64,000 nt of DNA from Allocoleopsis franciscana PCC 7113 (GTDB lineage Bacteria; Cyanobacteriota; Cyanobacteriia; Cyanobacteriales; Coleofasciculaceae): contig NC_019738.1 of assembly GCF_000317515.1 (NCBI RefSeq), forward strand, positions 3,684,001-3,748,000, given 5' to 3'. The notes under the pieces are model-generated. The model made no database searches, was not told the origin of the DNA, and saw only the letters and a list, made by a program, of their open reading frames with translations. Positions 1 to 8,539 of this stretch are shown here, one piece after another. Position numbers and translations under genes: made by a program. Position 1 is the first letter of the stretch; every line of letters begins with the position of its first letter.

Positions 1-502
1 ACCCAGCCGCAGCACCGGCAGCAATCATCTGGCGTCGGTGATCGGGAGAGGTGGGCACCCAATGGCTCAATTGAGCGGCTAAAGCTGCGCCGATGTGTAC
101 GGTTGGCCCTTGTCGCCCTAATGTCATTCCAGCAGACATGGCGAGAATGCTGGTTACCAACTTAACGAAAGCTACCCGTAAATTAAGGGCGATGGGAAAC
201 AGGGCAAGTGCTCCCTTAATTTGCGGAACGCCACTCCCCGTTGCCTCTGGTTCTAAACGCTCGATGATCAAACCGCAAAGGAGTCCTAAGGAGAGTCCGA
301 TCGCAGGTAAGACTAAACTAGCGGGTAATTGGTTAGACGCATGAACGCGCCATGTTCCAAGCCAGCCAGCACCTTGCTTGAGTAAGACGGCTGAAAGTCC
401 AGAGACGATACCAATCAGACAGGCTTCTGCGATCGCCAGTCGTCGTCTGGGCAATAGCCACTGGCGCAATCGGGCGGAAAGGAATACAGGTGACGTTGTC
501 AT
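1..502 (-). CDS. ClC-family chloride channel/antiporter, N-terminal part
   Basis: This is the first 167 codons of a ClC-type anion channel or H+/Cl- exchanger; the rest lies beyond the left edge. Translated leftward from an ATG at 502, it shows a basic N-terminus, a first membrane helix, the selectivity-filter signature GSGVPQIKGAL and the second signature LGRQGPTVHIG. In most ClC exchangers that second motif is GREGP, and its glutamate is the extracellular gating and proton-coupling residue. Here the codon is CAA, giving glutamine. The protein sits in the cytoplasmic membrane. It is divergent from thioredoxin, with about 230 bp between them. No clear Shine-Dalgarno precedes the chosen ATG, so the start is probable rather than certain. 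Family assignment is firm from the two motifs; transport mode is not known. Confidence 0.85.
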   Translation of the reverse strand, partial: MTTSPVFLSARLRQWLLPRRRLAIAEACLIGIVSGLSAVLLKQGAGWLGTWRVHASNQLPASLVLPAIGLSLGLLCGLIIERLEPEATGSGVPQIKGALALFPIALNLRVAFVKLVTSILAMSAGMTLGRQGPTVHIGAALAAQLSHWVPTSPDHRRQMIAAGAAAG

Positions 503-632
503 TTGTCAGTAGCAACGGACAACAGATACTAAACTACGAACATCAATGATCAGCCTTACCCTTTGGGTAAGGGTAGGAAAACAAAGCAGGTCAGTGTTCA
601 CAAAACCTGTCTCAATTAATAATTAATTGAAA

Positions 633-662
633 TTGAAAGTTAAGTCTATTAAGGTCTATAAT
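633..662 (+). promoter_or_regulatory. Sigma70-type promoter of thioredoxin gene
   Basis: A TTGAAA hexamer (633-638) is followed after 18 bp by a perfect TATAAT (657-662), 73 bp upstream of the thioredoxin ATG. The -10 box lies inside a 13-bp perfect palindrome, GTCTATAATAGAC (654-666). A similar AGTCTATTA half-copy lies just upstream. The palindrome could be an operator, but that is inference. Confidence 0.6.
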
Positions 663-735
663 AGACAGATGTTACATCAAAAAAACATATAACTTATAGT
701 TGTTTTTTGATCATCTAAAACATTGAGGAATATTC

Positions 736-1056
736 ATGAGTAAGGTAGCCCAGATCCAGGACAGTGAATTTGATGAACTTTTAACCGACGAAGGGCTAGT
801 TGTCGTGGATTTCACAGCTCCCTGGTGTGGCCCGTGTCGCAAAATTGCACCGTTAATGGAACAACTGGCTGAAGAATACGAAGGTCGTGTCAAGGTAGCG
901 AAGTTAGATATCGACCAAAACAAAATTAATGCCAAAAAATTTGGGATTAAAAGTATCCCAGCCGTCCTCATGTTTAAGGGGGGGGAGATGGTAGAAAATC
1001 TGGTGGGTGTTGCTCCTTATGAAAAATTTACCAGTGCTGTTAATCAGCACATTTAG
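736..1056 (+). CDS. trxA: Thioredoxin
   Basis: A 106-residue thioredoxin, the usual length for the family. It has the redox-active WCGPC motif (Trp30-Cys34) and the cis-proline segment KSIPAVLMF near residue 75 next to the active site. It reduces disulfides of cytosolic target proteins; in cyanobacteria it is reduced by NADPH- or ferredoxin-dependent thioredoxin reductase. The start is supported by GAGGA about 8 nt upstream and by a good promoter at 633-662. It appears to be a single-gene unit, since a hairpin follows and the next gene converges. The sequence resembles the common m-type/TrxA thioredoxins. The symbol is given by family only. Confidence 0.95.
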   Translation: MSKVAQIQDSEFDELLTDEGLVVVDFTAPWCGPCRKIAPLMEQLAEEYEGRVKVAKLDIDQNKINAKKFGIKSIPAVLMFKGGEMVENLVGVAPYEKFTSAVNQHI

Positions 1057-1177
1057 GCTTGGCTCTTACCTAAATCCTGGAAAGTTCACAAGATTAGGTT
1101 AATTGGCTTCACTTAATAGGTTTTGGGAGAATTAATAAAATTAGGTCTATGTTGATTAATTCTTCCAGAGCCAGCCT
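1055..1177. terminator. Nested inverted repeats between convergent genes
   Basis: Two nested inverted repeats lie between trx (+) and the HAD gene (-). The outer arms are AGGCTTGGCTCT (1055-1066) and AGAGCCAGCCT (1167-1177), with one base bulged. The inner arms are GGGAGAATTAAT (1125-1136) and ATTAATTCTTCC (1155-1166), pairing over 12 positions with one wobble or mismatch. No clean T-run follows. A bidirectional terminator is the simplest role. The outer repeat overlaps the thioredoxin stop codon. Confidence 0.45.
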
Positions 1178-1207
1178 TATACCAAATTTAGGATGTTCAA
1201 CGTCTCA

Positions 1208-1906
1208 TTAATCTAGACCCATCAGAGATACCAATGACTGTAAATCAGGTACCTCTAAATCTGGATTACTGCTGGCTGCAACTGTTGCACCAAAACCTTC
1301 TTGACCTTTTCTGCGGTTAACCCATACGGCAGTGATACCCATCGTCTTGGCGGGAACGATGTCGTGATAAATACTTTGGGCAACATGTAAAAGCTTGTCA
1401 GGATTGATGCCCATTCGCTGAATCGCAATTTCAAAATTCTGCACCGAGGGTTTATAGGATTTGACTTGTTCCGCTGTGATGAGCCAATCAAATTCTACCT
1501 CTAACTTTTTGGCAGAATAGGCAAATAATTCATCATCAATATTGGAAATAATCGTCAGTTTATATCTTGTTTTGAGTGCTTTGAGTGCCTTAACGGTATC
1601 TGGGAAAGGTTCCCAGTTTTGAATAGATTCAGCCAAAGCATTGACCTCAGACTCTGTAGGGGTAAAGTTGAACCTTTTCCCGAAGTCATGAACAACGTTT
1701 TTAAGCACATCTCTATACTTCAAGTAATCGCCTGACTCTTGAATTGATTCTTGTTGAGCAAATAACTCAAGAATTTCGTTGTCCCTCAGATGAATATTGT
1801 GGTTATAAAGAATTGTTTTTAATGCTGATAAAATTCCATTTTCCCAATTAATTAAAGTTCCATAGCAATCAAAACTTAATACTTCAAAATTCTGAAAATT
1901 CATCAT
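1208..1906 (-). CDS. Haloacid dehalogenase type II-like HAD hydrolase
   Basis: A 232-residue HAD-superfamily hydrolase. The nucleophile motif FDCYGT places Asp13 as the nucleophile. Because position +2 is Tyr rather than Asp, it fits the haloacid-dehalogenase subgroup (FDxYGT) better than the phosphatase subgroup. Later motifs are SNIDDE (motif II Ser), KSYKPS (motif III Lys) and HVAQSIYHDI in place of the usual acidic motif IV. An all-helical cap lies between motifs I and II, as in L-2-haloacid dehalogenases. Expected to be a cytosolic monomer or dimer. Physiological substrate unknown; dehalogenation is a family name, not evidence of that activity here. Two adjacent ATG codons (1906 and 1903) could serve as start. 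Confidence 0.85.
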   Translation of the reverse strand: MMNFQNFEVLSFDCYGTLINWENGILSALKTILYNHNIHLRDNEILELFAQQESIQESGDYLKYRDVLKNVVHDFGKRFNFTPTESEVNALAESIQNWEPFPDTVKALKALKTRYKLTIISNIDDELFAYSAKKLEVEFDWLITAEQVKSYKPSVQNFEIAIQRMGINPDKLLHVAQSIYHDIVPAKTMGITAVWVNRRKGQEGFGATVAASSNPDLEVPDLQSLVSLMGLD

Positions 1907-2088
1907 CTGATCGTTATTCCTTTTTAAGTTAACTTGGTATAAATTTTCTTATTAAGGGGTTAGAAAATTCAAAAATTGAAGCTGAAAGAATTTAAAAATT
2001 AATAGGGTTTGAAGGGGTGAAACTTAGAACTCATAAATCGACTCATGTTCCTACCTGTCAATTTATTGGTTATTCCCCCAACAAACAC

Positions 2089-3399
2089 CTAATTTCTCCC
2101 CGTAGTGGAGATGCCCTCAACAATGAGAGATGGGGTGTAGCAGGGGCCATTCCAGTCGGCATCATCACCTAATGCCACGAGTTGCTTAAGCACAGTGTAA
2201 ACGTTACCAGCAATCATGGTGTCTTTGACACGACCGATAATCTGTCCCTTCTGCACTCGATAGCCTAATTCAACGTTGACAGAAAACTCCCCACTAATGC
2301 CATCCCCTCCTCCCAGTAATTGATCGACGACTAACCCCTCATCCAGTTGTCCGATTAAGTCACAAAGTGACCCTTTTCCTGGTTGAACTAGCAAGTTGAC
2401 TAAACCTGGGGTTGGGTAACTACCCATGCCAGGGCGAAATCCGTTGCCAGTCGTGCCAGTACCCAGTAATCTCCCCGTCGTGCGATCGCCATAAAATTGT
2501 TGCAATCGTCCTTCTCGAATTAATAGAAGAGGTTGGGTTGGGGTACCTTCATCATCAAAGGGGCAGCTATAAGGGCCGGAATCGGGTTGCTGAGACAGCG
2601 TCAGGGGGTCTGCCATCACCACTTCACCCAAGCGATCGCTCCAAGGAGAGGCTCCCTCCAGCACCTGTCTGCCATTCAACGCCGCCTGAACCGTGTCCCA
2701 GAGCAAATCGGCGGCTTTTGCTGTCAACAAAATCGGCACACGACGACGTGGAGGGGAGACGTTTTCTTTCGCCCAGTTCAAGCGTTGTAAAATACTTTGA
2801 ACCACTTTGTCTGGGTCAAGCTTTCCCCGCTCCGTCTGTCCATCGGCAACATTGAGAAAGTCTTCGCCTCGTACCCATTCGGCGGCGAGGAAACAGCTCA
2901 GGGTGGTGTCGGTGTAATAACAATCTAACCCTTTAGAGTTCAGCAAGCGCGTGGTTTCTTCCTCACATTCCCACTCAGCCGTACAGAGGACTTCTGGGTA
3001 GGCATCGCGAATTTGAGCGATCGCGCCTTTGCCCATTTCCACCAGTGCTTCTACAGGTACAGCTTCTCCCAAGTCAGGATAGTGTTCGGTTCGGGCATCC
3101 GCCAGTTCTACGGGTTCCGGTTCATTGAGCTGCGTCATGGCGATCGCCCGATCCACTAAAGCTTGGGGTTCAACCGGACCATAAGCAACCGTCAATCCTG
3201 GACGCCCGTCTCGCCACAGTCGTAGCGCTACCCCTTCGGCTTGGCTGCTTTCTAGCTGCTTGAGCCGATTGGCTTCAAAAAAGACGGGTCGAGCCAGCGA
3301 TCGCGACTGATAGACTTCTGCATGTTGCGCCCCTGAGCGCAGGGCTAAATCTATCAGCTGCTCGGTGTGCAGCGACGAAGGCAAATCGTGATGAGCCAT
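2089..3399 (-). CDS. pmbA: TldE/PmbA-type component of TldD/TldE protease
   Basis: A 436-residue member of the TldD/PmbA family. It aligns by eye with an N-terminal domain starting AEVYQSRS and LKQLESSQAEGVALRLWRDG, and a C-terminal barrel region with GGDGISGEFSVNVELGYRV and IAGNVYTVLKQL. TldD carries the HExxxH zinc motif; no such motif is present here, so this is the non-catalytic TldE/PmbA partner. In bacteria the TldD-TldE heterodimer degrades unfolded peptides and matures certain modified peptides. The tldD partner is not in the window. A short hairpin repeat separates it from the Tab2-family gene on its upstream side. Confidence 0.85.
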   Translation of the reverse strand: MAHHDLPSSLHTEQLIDLALRSGAQHAEVYQSRSLARPVFFEANRLKQLESSQAEGVALRLWRDGRPGLTVAYGPVEPQALVDRAIAMTQLNEPEPVELADARTEHYPDLGEAVPVEALVEMGKGAIAQIRDAYPEVLCTAEWECEEETTRLLNSKGLDCYYTDTTLSCFLAAEWVRGEDFLNVADGQTERGKLDPDKVVQSILQRLNWAKENVSPPRRRVPILLTAKAADLLWDTVQAALNGRQVLEGASPWSDRLGEVVMADPLTLSQQPDSGPYSCPFDDEGTPTQPLLLIREGRLQQFYGDRTTGRLLGTGTTGNGFRPGMGSYPTPGLVNLLVQPGKGSLCDLIGQLDEGLVVDQLLGGGDGISGEFSVNVELGYRVQKGQIIGRVKDTMIAGNVYTVLKQLVALGDDADWNGPCYTPSLIVEGISTTGRN

Positions 3400-3433
3400 A
3401 TCTAAAAGCTGTTTGTCAGTTGTCAGTTGGCAG

Positions 3434-3488
3434 GACAGGCGGAACGCCTGTCTATCAGTTGGCGGTTGGTAGGACAGGCGTCCTGTCT
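3434..3488. repeat. Two GACAGGC hairpin repeats
   Basis: Two copies of a short palindromic unit lie between tldE and the Tab2-like gene. Copy one has arms GACAGGCG (3434-3441) and CGCCTGTC (3445-3452) around GAA. Copy two has arms GACAGG and CCTGTC around CGT (about 3473-3487). The flanking text TCAGTTGGC/TCAGTTGGCGG is also duplicated. This looks like an interspersed extragenic palindrome; it may also act as a transcript end for the upstream minus-strand gene. Confidence 0.5.
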
Positions 3489-3514
3489 GTCAATGACCAA
3501 TGACACGCCCCGCA

Positions 3515-4378
3515 CTACTTCAACTCTTGCAAGAGCCAAAATCCGGCAAAGGATTCTGAGGTTGGTGTTGACTGAATCGCCAAAAAATGCACCCCCTCCG
3601 CGTTTTGTTTAGTTAACTCAAACCCTTGAGCTTCTGCTAGGGTTTGCGAGTCTTTGAGCGTAGCCAGAATCCAGCTATCACTGGCACCAGTTTCCAGTAA
3701 CAATCTTGCGGATTCTGCACTATCAAATCTCACGAACGCTAGCTCTAAACCCGACATCCATCCTGCCAGGGGCGTTGCTCTAGAAGAGAATATAATAATT
3801 CCGGGGATTGGAGTATCGGGGGCTAGCCCCATCATGGACAGAGGAAAGGCTTCGCTAAAGCCGATGTCCCACTCATTCATTTCCTCAAACGCCCCTGCTT
3901 CTAACGTCACAAACGCCCACTTGTCATATTCCAATGCGTCTGGTAGAGGTTGAGGAATTTGGGGTTGATATTGAACAAATGATGAAGCAGCGGCTGTTGG
4001 TTTATATCCAGGATGCTTGGGATAAAATCCTAGTATTCGTTGTTCGAGCCACCGCTCTAGGGTGTAAGTGCGACGACTAGGGATAACTTGGATACCAAGC
4101 TCTTCGCAGGCTTTGGTAATCATATTGGTCATCTGACGCCGAAAGAAGCGAATTTTTTCGGGCGTTTGTTTGCTTTGTGCGATCGCCTCTGCTAACGCCT
4201 CCCGCAACCAGATGGAATTAACCTGCTGACTGGGACAAAACTGAGTATATTGAAACAGCTCATCAGGTGACTGGCGCGTATCCAAAGGACTCTCGCACAC
4301 TAAGATTTCCCAAATCTTTTTCTGATTTTCGTCTAAAATCGGTCGCGAGTAAAAATCTAATTCCCAAACGATACTCAT
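3515..4378 (-). CDS. Tab2/Atab2-family RNA-binding protein
   Basis: A 287-residue protein of the Tab2/Atab2 family (DUF1092), recognisable from the opening WELDFYSRPILDENQKKIWE and the segment IRFFRRQMTNMITKACEELGI. In plants and Chlamydomonas, relatives bind RNA and promote translation of photosystem I and II reaction-centre mRNAs; cyanobacterial homologues are widespread, but their role is less well defined. No membrane segment or signal peptide is apparent, so it should be cytosolic. It is read leftward between two short hairpin repeats and a Uma2 gene and shows no operon partner of obvious related function. Confidence 0.8.
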   Translation of the reverse strand: MSIVWELDFYSRPILDENQKKIWEILVCESPLDTRQSPDELFQYTQFCPSQQVNSIWLREALAEAIAQSKQTPEKIRFFRRQMTNMITKACEELGIQVIPSRRTYTLERWLEQRILGFYPKHPGYKPTAAASSFVQYQPQIPQPLPDALEYDKWAFVTLEAGAFEEMNEWDIGFSEAFPLSMMGLAPDTPIPGIIIFSSRATPLAGWMSGLELAFVRFDSAESARLLLETGASDSWILATLKDSQTLAEAQGFELTKQNAEGVHFLAIQSTPTSESFAGFWLLQELK

Positions 4379-4525
4379 GCCAAAAAATCATGATCTGATC
4401 CCTTCCTTATCATACGGGTCAAGGGTACTTCGCTTGAGTAAAGCTGTAATGGAGTTATTATTTTTATTGGCTACAGATGATTTCCTAGTAATTGATCATG
4501 GCTCATTGGTCAAGAGGGAATCGGT

Positions 4526-5143
4526 TTATTTCAACCTTTCACGTACTTTCTCGCGAAACTCCAGAACGGCTTCTAAGGGGTCAGGTTGCATCACATACTC
4601 TGCTAGCAGTGCAAAATCAAGACCGGGCAGCAACTCACTTTTGGGGACTTTCTCGTACTCCTCCCCCCGCAAGCGATGGATTGAGAACTGGTTATTTTGC
4701 CAGAACCAGACTTCAGTTACCCCCAATTTTTTGTAAACCGCCAGCTTATCCACACCGCCACTGCTAAATACCACCTCAATTGCCAAATCGGGAAACTCTT
4801 TTTCTGTGCCAATACAGTAGCATTCGTCTGGTTCCGTGCCGCCTTTCTTCTCTTGTTTGCGAAATGTCGTCGAACCCAGTCCCCAAAAATGAGTCCGGGT
4901 TTCTTCTAAATAGGCTTCTAGCAGCCTGCCGATATTCTTTTTGCCAAATTCGTGGCGGCGACTTGGCGACATTATTTCTAGCGTTCCTTCTAAATACGTT
5001 ACTCGATACCAGGGACTATCCCCCAACTGATGTAATAACGCCTCGTATTGCTCCCAACTTATCCCACTCGTAATAAACCGTTCCTCCGGGTCATCGGTTA
5101 CGAGTTCTAGATGGGCAAATTCTCTGAGCAATATTGAAGTCAT
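4526..5143 (-). CDS. Uma2-family (DUF820) endonuclease-like protein
   Basis: A 205-residue Uma2 (DUF820) protein with a PD-(D/E)xK-like core. It shows the N-terminal YLEGTLEIMSPSRRHE segment (strand and catalytic Glu region) followed by FPDLAIEVVFSSGGVDKLAVYKKLGVTEVWFW, which provides the Asp, Glu and Lys positions of the fold. The family is greatly expanded in cyanobacteria and its biological role is mostly unknown; nuclease activity is inferred from fold. It is one of three Uma2 genes in this window (also 31774-32517 and 59668-60357), and the three are clearly divergent. It has its own ATG at 5143; no strong ribosome binding site is apparent. Confidence 0.8.
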   Translation of the reverse strand: MTSILLREFAHLELVTDDPEERFITSGISWEQYEALLHQLGDSPWYRVTYLEGTLEIMSPSRRHEFGKKNIGRLLEAYLEETRTHFWGLGSTTFRKQEKKGGTEPDECYCIGTEKEFPDLAIEVVFSSGGVDKLAVYKKLGVTEVWFWQNNQFSIHRLRGEEYEKVPKSELLPGLDFALLAEYVMQPDPLEAVLEFREKVRERLK

Positions 5144-5251
5144 ATCAAGTCCGGTGGCATGTTTTTAAATACTTTTAAACTAGCCTAAGAGTGAATCAGA
5201 AGTTCATCGATGTTCATATCATCTGGTTCTCAACACCCACTGATGCATATA

Positions 5252-8200
5252 TTACTTCGTCTCCATCCAATTTTGCCCTGCATGAATATCAACCATCAGC
5301 GGAACACTCAACTCAACGGCTGATTCCATCGTCTCTCGAATTTTAGGCTGTAATTCTTCCCAAACATCGGGTCGAACTTCAAAGACTAATTCATCATGGA
5401 CTTGCAATAATAAACGTGCCTTTTCTTGATAATCCTGCAAGAGTTTATGCACATTCACCATCGCAATTTTGATGATGTCTGCACTTGAGCCTTGAATGGG
5501 AGCATTCGCCGCCGCACGTAACAAACCGGCATCGTATTGATCGCGCACTCCCAGCTTATTGAGTTCAATTTCCTGGGGATTTTTGCCTTTGAGGCTGCGA
5601 AGGGTACCACTGTTGAACTGGAAATAACGGCGGCGTCCTAGAATCGTTTCAACATAACCTTGTGCGATCGCTTCTCGTTGTAACTTCTGTAAATACTCAA
5701 AAACCTTGGGATAACGTTGGTTAAATCGCTCAATAAACTTCTTCCCTTCTGTCGCACTAACCCCAGCCTCCCGCGCAAAGCGTTGCGCCCCCATTCCATA
5801 AATTACGCCAAAATTAATCGTCTTACCCAAACGACGTTCATCGGGTGTCACCGTTTCTTTTTCAAACAATAACCTCGCCGTTACAGTGTGAACATCTTCC
5901 TGGTTTTGATACGTTTCAACCAGTATTGGTTCTTGACTAAAGTGCGCCAAGATGCGTAACTCAATTTGAGAATAATCGGCTGCTGCCAACAACCAATCGG
6001 CTTCCGGAATAAATGCCTGACGAATCTTCCGACTAAATGCAGTACGGATGGGAATATTTTGTAAATTAGGATTAGAAGATGACAAACGCCCTGTGCTAGT
6101 TGCCGTCTGATTATAATCTGTATGTACCCGTTGCGTATCTGAACGCACCAGTGCGGGTAATGCATCCACATAAGTTGATTTCAACTTAGATAGAGTGCGG
6201 TGTTCTAAAATTGCATCAACAACCGCATGATCGCCAGAAAGTTTTTCTAAAGTTGCCGCATCTGTAGAGTATCCCGTCTTTATTTTTCGGGATTTTTTCC
6301 GGTCTAATCCTAATGTTTCAAACAGTAATTCACTTAACTGTTTAGGAGAGCCTAAATTAAATTGTCCTCCTGCTGCCTGATAAGCGGTTTGCTCAATGGC
6401 GTCTAAATCTTGTTCTAGCTGTTGCGATAGTTCTTTAAGATAAGCCGTATCAATGCGAATGCCCTGATATTCCATCTCCGCTAAGACGGGTTCCAAAGGC
6501 TGTTCAACATTTAACAACAATTCGTGCAATTTTGGCACAGTTTCCAGTTCGGTTCTTAACTTGGAAACCAAGCTAAATGTGGTGTAAGCATCCATGCCGC
6601 AGTAATCAGCAACCGCTTGAATGCTCACATCAGCAATTGTCTTACCTTTCGGCACTAATTCTGAGTAACTTTTAGGCTTTATCCCTAAATATTTCTGAGA
6701 CAAATCCGTGAGGTTATGCGTCGTATCTGGATTGAGAATGTAACTCGCCAGCATCGTATCAAAGACAACCCCAGCCAACTCGATACCTTGACAACGTAGC
6801 ACTAAGCGGTCAAATTTAGCATTCTGCAATGCTTTGGGATAGTTGGCACTTTCTAAGATGGGACGCAGCGCTTCGAGAACGGTATCTTTATTTAAGTTAT
6901 TGCCCTCTTTATGACCGATGGGGATATAAGCAATTTTTACATCTAAAGGCTGAACTTCATTTGTGCCTCCCTCTTCAGTTCCTTTCTTTGATAAGGAAGG
7001 GCTAGGATCTATTGTCAAATCCGGAGCTCCCCCCTTGCCCTCCTCACTAAAGATCCGGTTAGAAAGGGGGGATAATTCAGTCAAAGTCCCCGGAAGAAAA
7101 AACAGCGTTCGCGAAGCGTTCTCCGAAGGAGTAGCATCTTCTGGCTTCCCCCTTTTTAAGGGGGACGGGAGGGGGATCTCCTTGGGGGATTTAGGGGGAT
7201 CTAAATCTGATGGGGTAGAGGCAAAACAACAACCAATCCCCACTAACTTCGCATCTCGTGGCTCTAAATCGCTAGTTTCTGTGTCCCACGCAACAGGAAT
7301 TGCTGAGTCAGTGCAGTTTTGTAGCTGTTTAACTAACTCGGCAAGTTTTTCGGGTGTATTGATGATGGTGGGTTCAATTCCAGACTGATTAGAAGAGGTT
7401 TGTTTCTGGTATTCTTCGGTATCAGCCGCACTGAAAAACCACAAATCCTCATCTTCAGGTTGTGGGAGTGGGAATACGGTAGAATCGGCTGCTATAGATT
7501 CCGATTGCAGTGAATCCGGATGTTGTGCTTCTTCCGGAGTTGGGGTTTCTTCTGCCGATCTTCCCCCAAAAATCTGCTGAAGCTGGTCAATTTTCCCTAA
7601 AAATTTCTGAAACTCCAACTTTTCTAAAAGGGGTTTCAAAATATCAGTATCAAATCCCTCTAATTTACCCTCGGCTAGAGTGATGTTTACTGGAGCATTA
7701 AACGATAGTTGGGCAAGATAGCGAGAATGCTCTGCCTCTTGTTTACCAACTTCTAGTTTGGTTTTAGTTGCGCCTTTAATCTCGTCAATCGCAGCATATA
7801 TTCCCTCCAGGGAGCCATAACGCTCTAGCAATTGGACGGCTGTTTTGTCCCCAATTCCCTTGACTCCAGGAATATTATCGGATTTATCACCACAGAGGGC
7901 TTTATAATCTACAACCTGATGGGGAAAAATGCCTAGTTTTTGCTTAACCTGTTCTGGGCCAAATTCCGTCGGGCCACTAGAACGTCCCTGCCTCAAAAAC
8001 TCGCTGCTCAGATACAAAATACTGATACTTTTTTCGGGATCGATTAGCTGATATAAATCGCGATCGCCGGTTAATATTTTGACCCGATAACCGGTTTCAC
8101 TGGCTTGTTTGGCTAACGTTGCCAAAATATCATCAGCTTCATAACCTGGAGATATCACCACCGGGACTTTTAACGCCGCCAGCAAGTCCTTGAGATTTTC

Positions 8201-8539
8201 TAAATCTTGGATGAAGTCTTCTGGGGTAGCGGGTCGGTCGGCTTTGTAGGTATCATCCGCTTTGTGGCGAAAGGTTGGTTCTTTCGTATCAAAGGCAACA
8301 GCCATTGAATGGAGTTGTTCTGAACCCATGACTTCCAAAAGCGACTGGAGAAAGCCAAAACAGACACTCGTGGGAATATTCGTCTGCTTGGTTCGCATTC
8401 CCCCGGTTCGGCTTTTGGCAAGGGCATAGTACGAACGAAAGGCTAAGGAATGACCATCAACCAAAATGAATAGGGGTTGCTCTACCGATGAGGCGTCGGC
8501 AGTAGCTTCAGGGTTAGAGGCAGGATTGGATTGAGACAT
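5252..8539 (-). CDS. polA: DNA polymerase I with repeat-derived insertion
   Basis: A 1095-residue family A polymerase, longer than the usual 930-980. In order it has the 5-prime nuclease domain (about 1-310, beginning LFILVDGHSLAFRSYYAL), the 3-prime to 5-prime exonuclease domain (about 400-640) and the polymerase domain (about 690-1095). All exonuclease motifs look intact: WDTETS (exo I), NAKFDRLVL (exo II) and YCGMDAYTTF (exo III), so proofreading is expected. Polymerase motifs A (DYSQIELR), B and C (VHDELVFEV) are present. Residues about 440-533, between GIGCCF and VKIAYIPIGH, are a foreign low-complexity stretch encoded by C-run/G-run interspersed repeats (about 6943-7222). The insertion keeps the frame. 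It functions in Okazaki fragment processing and repair. Confidence 0.95.
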   Translation of the reverse strand: MSQSNPASNPEATADASSVEQPLFILVDGHSLAFRSYYALAKSRTGGMRTKQTNIPTSVCFGFLQSLLEVMGSEQLHSMAVAFDTKEPTFRHKADDTYKADRPATPEDFIQDLENLKDLLAALKVPVVISPGYEADDILATLAKQASETGYRVKILTGDRDLYQLIDPEKSISILYLSSEFLRQGRSSGPTEFGPEQVKQKLGIFPHQVVDYKALCGDKSDNIPGVKGIGDKTAVQLLERYGSLEGIYAAIDEIKGATKTKLEVGKQEAEHSRYLAQLSFNAPVNITLAEGKLEGFDTDILKPLLEKLEFQKFLGKIDQLQQIFGGRSAEETPTPEEAQHPDSLQSESIAADSTVFPLPQPEDEDLWFFSAADTEEYQKQTSSNQSGIEPTIINTPEKLAELVKQLQNCTDSAIPVAWDTETSDLEPRDAKLVGIGCCFASTPSDLDPPKSPKEIPLPSPLKRGKPEDATPSENASRTLFFLPGTLTELSPLSNRIFSEEGKGGAPDLTIDPSPSLSKKGTEEGGTNEVQPLDVKIAYIPIGHKEGNNLNKDTVLEALRPILESANYPKALQNAKFDRLVLRCQGIELAGVVFDTMLASYILNPDTTHNLTDLSQKYLGIKPKSYSELVPKGKTIADVSIQAVADYCGMDAYTTFSLVSKLRTELETVPKLHELLLNVEQPLEPVLAEMEYQGIRIDTAYLKELSQQLEQDLDAIEQTAYQAAGGQFNLGSPKQLSELLFETLGLDRKKSRKIKTGYSTDAATLEKLSGDHAVVDAILEHRTLSKLKSTYVDALPALVRSDTQRVHTDYNQTATSTGRLSSSNPNLQNIPIRTAFSRKIRQAFIPEADWLLAAADYSQIELRILAHFSQEPILVETYQNQEDVHTVTARLLFEKETVTPDERRLGKTINFGVIYGMGAQRFAREAGVSATEGKKFIERFNQRYPKVFEYLQKLQREAIAQGYVETILGRRRYFQFNSGTLRSLKGKNPQEIELNKLGVRDQYDAGLLRAAANAPIQGSSADIIKIAMVNVHKLLQDYQEKARLLLQVHDELVFEVRPDVWEELQPKIRETMESAVELSVPLMVDIHAGQNWMETK
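6943..7222. repeat. Interspersed C-run/G-run repeats inserted in polA
   Basis: About 280 bp inside polA consist of several related palindromic units: a C5 run, a short T/A centre and a G5 run at about 7148-7164; a CCCCCCTTGCCC start with a distant GGGGGG at about 7029-7067; and CCTTTCTTTGATAAGGAAGG near 6980. The same type of unit recurs at 35682-35702, 35991-36005 and 57520-57600. The DNA reads in frame through polA. It does not align with the exonuclease-fold residues on either side. Confidence 0.7.

Noticed and set aside
2412-2855. 147-codon frame opposite tldE
   Set aside because: Antisense shadow of a well-supported gene, with no start signal or family features.
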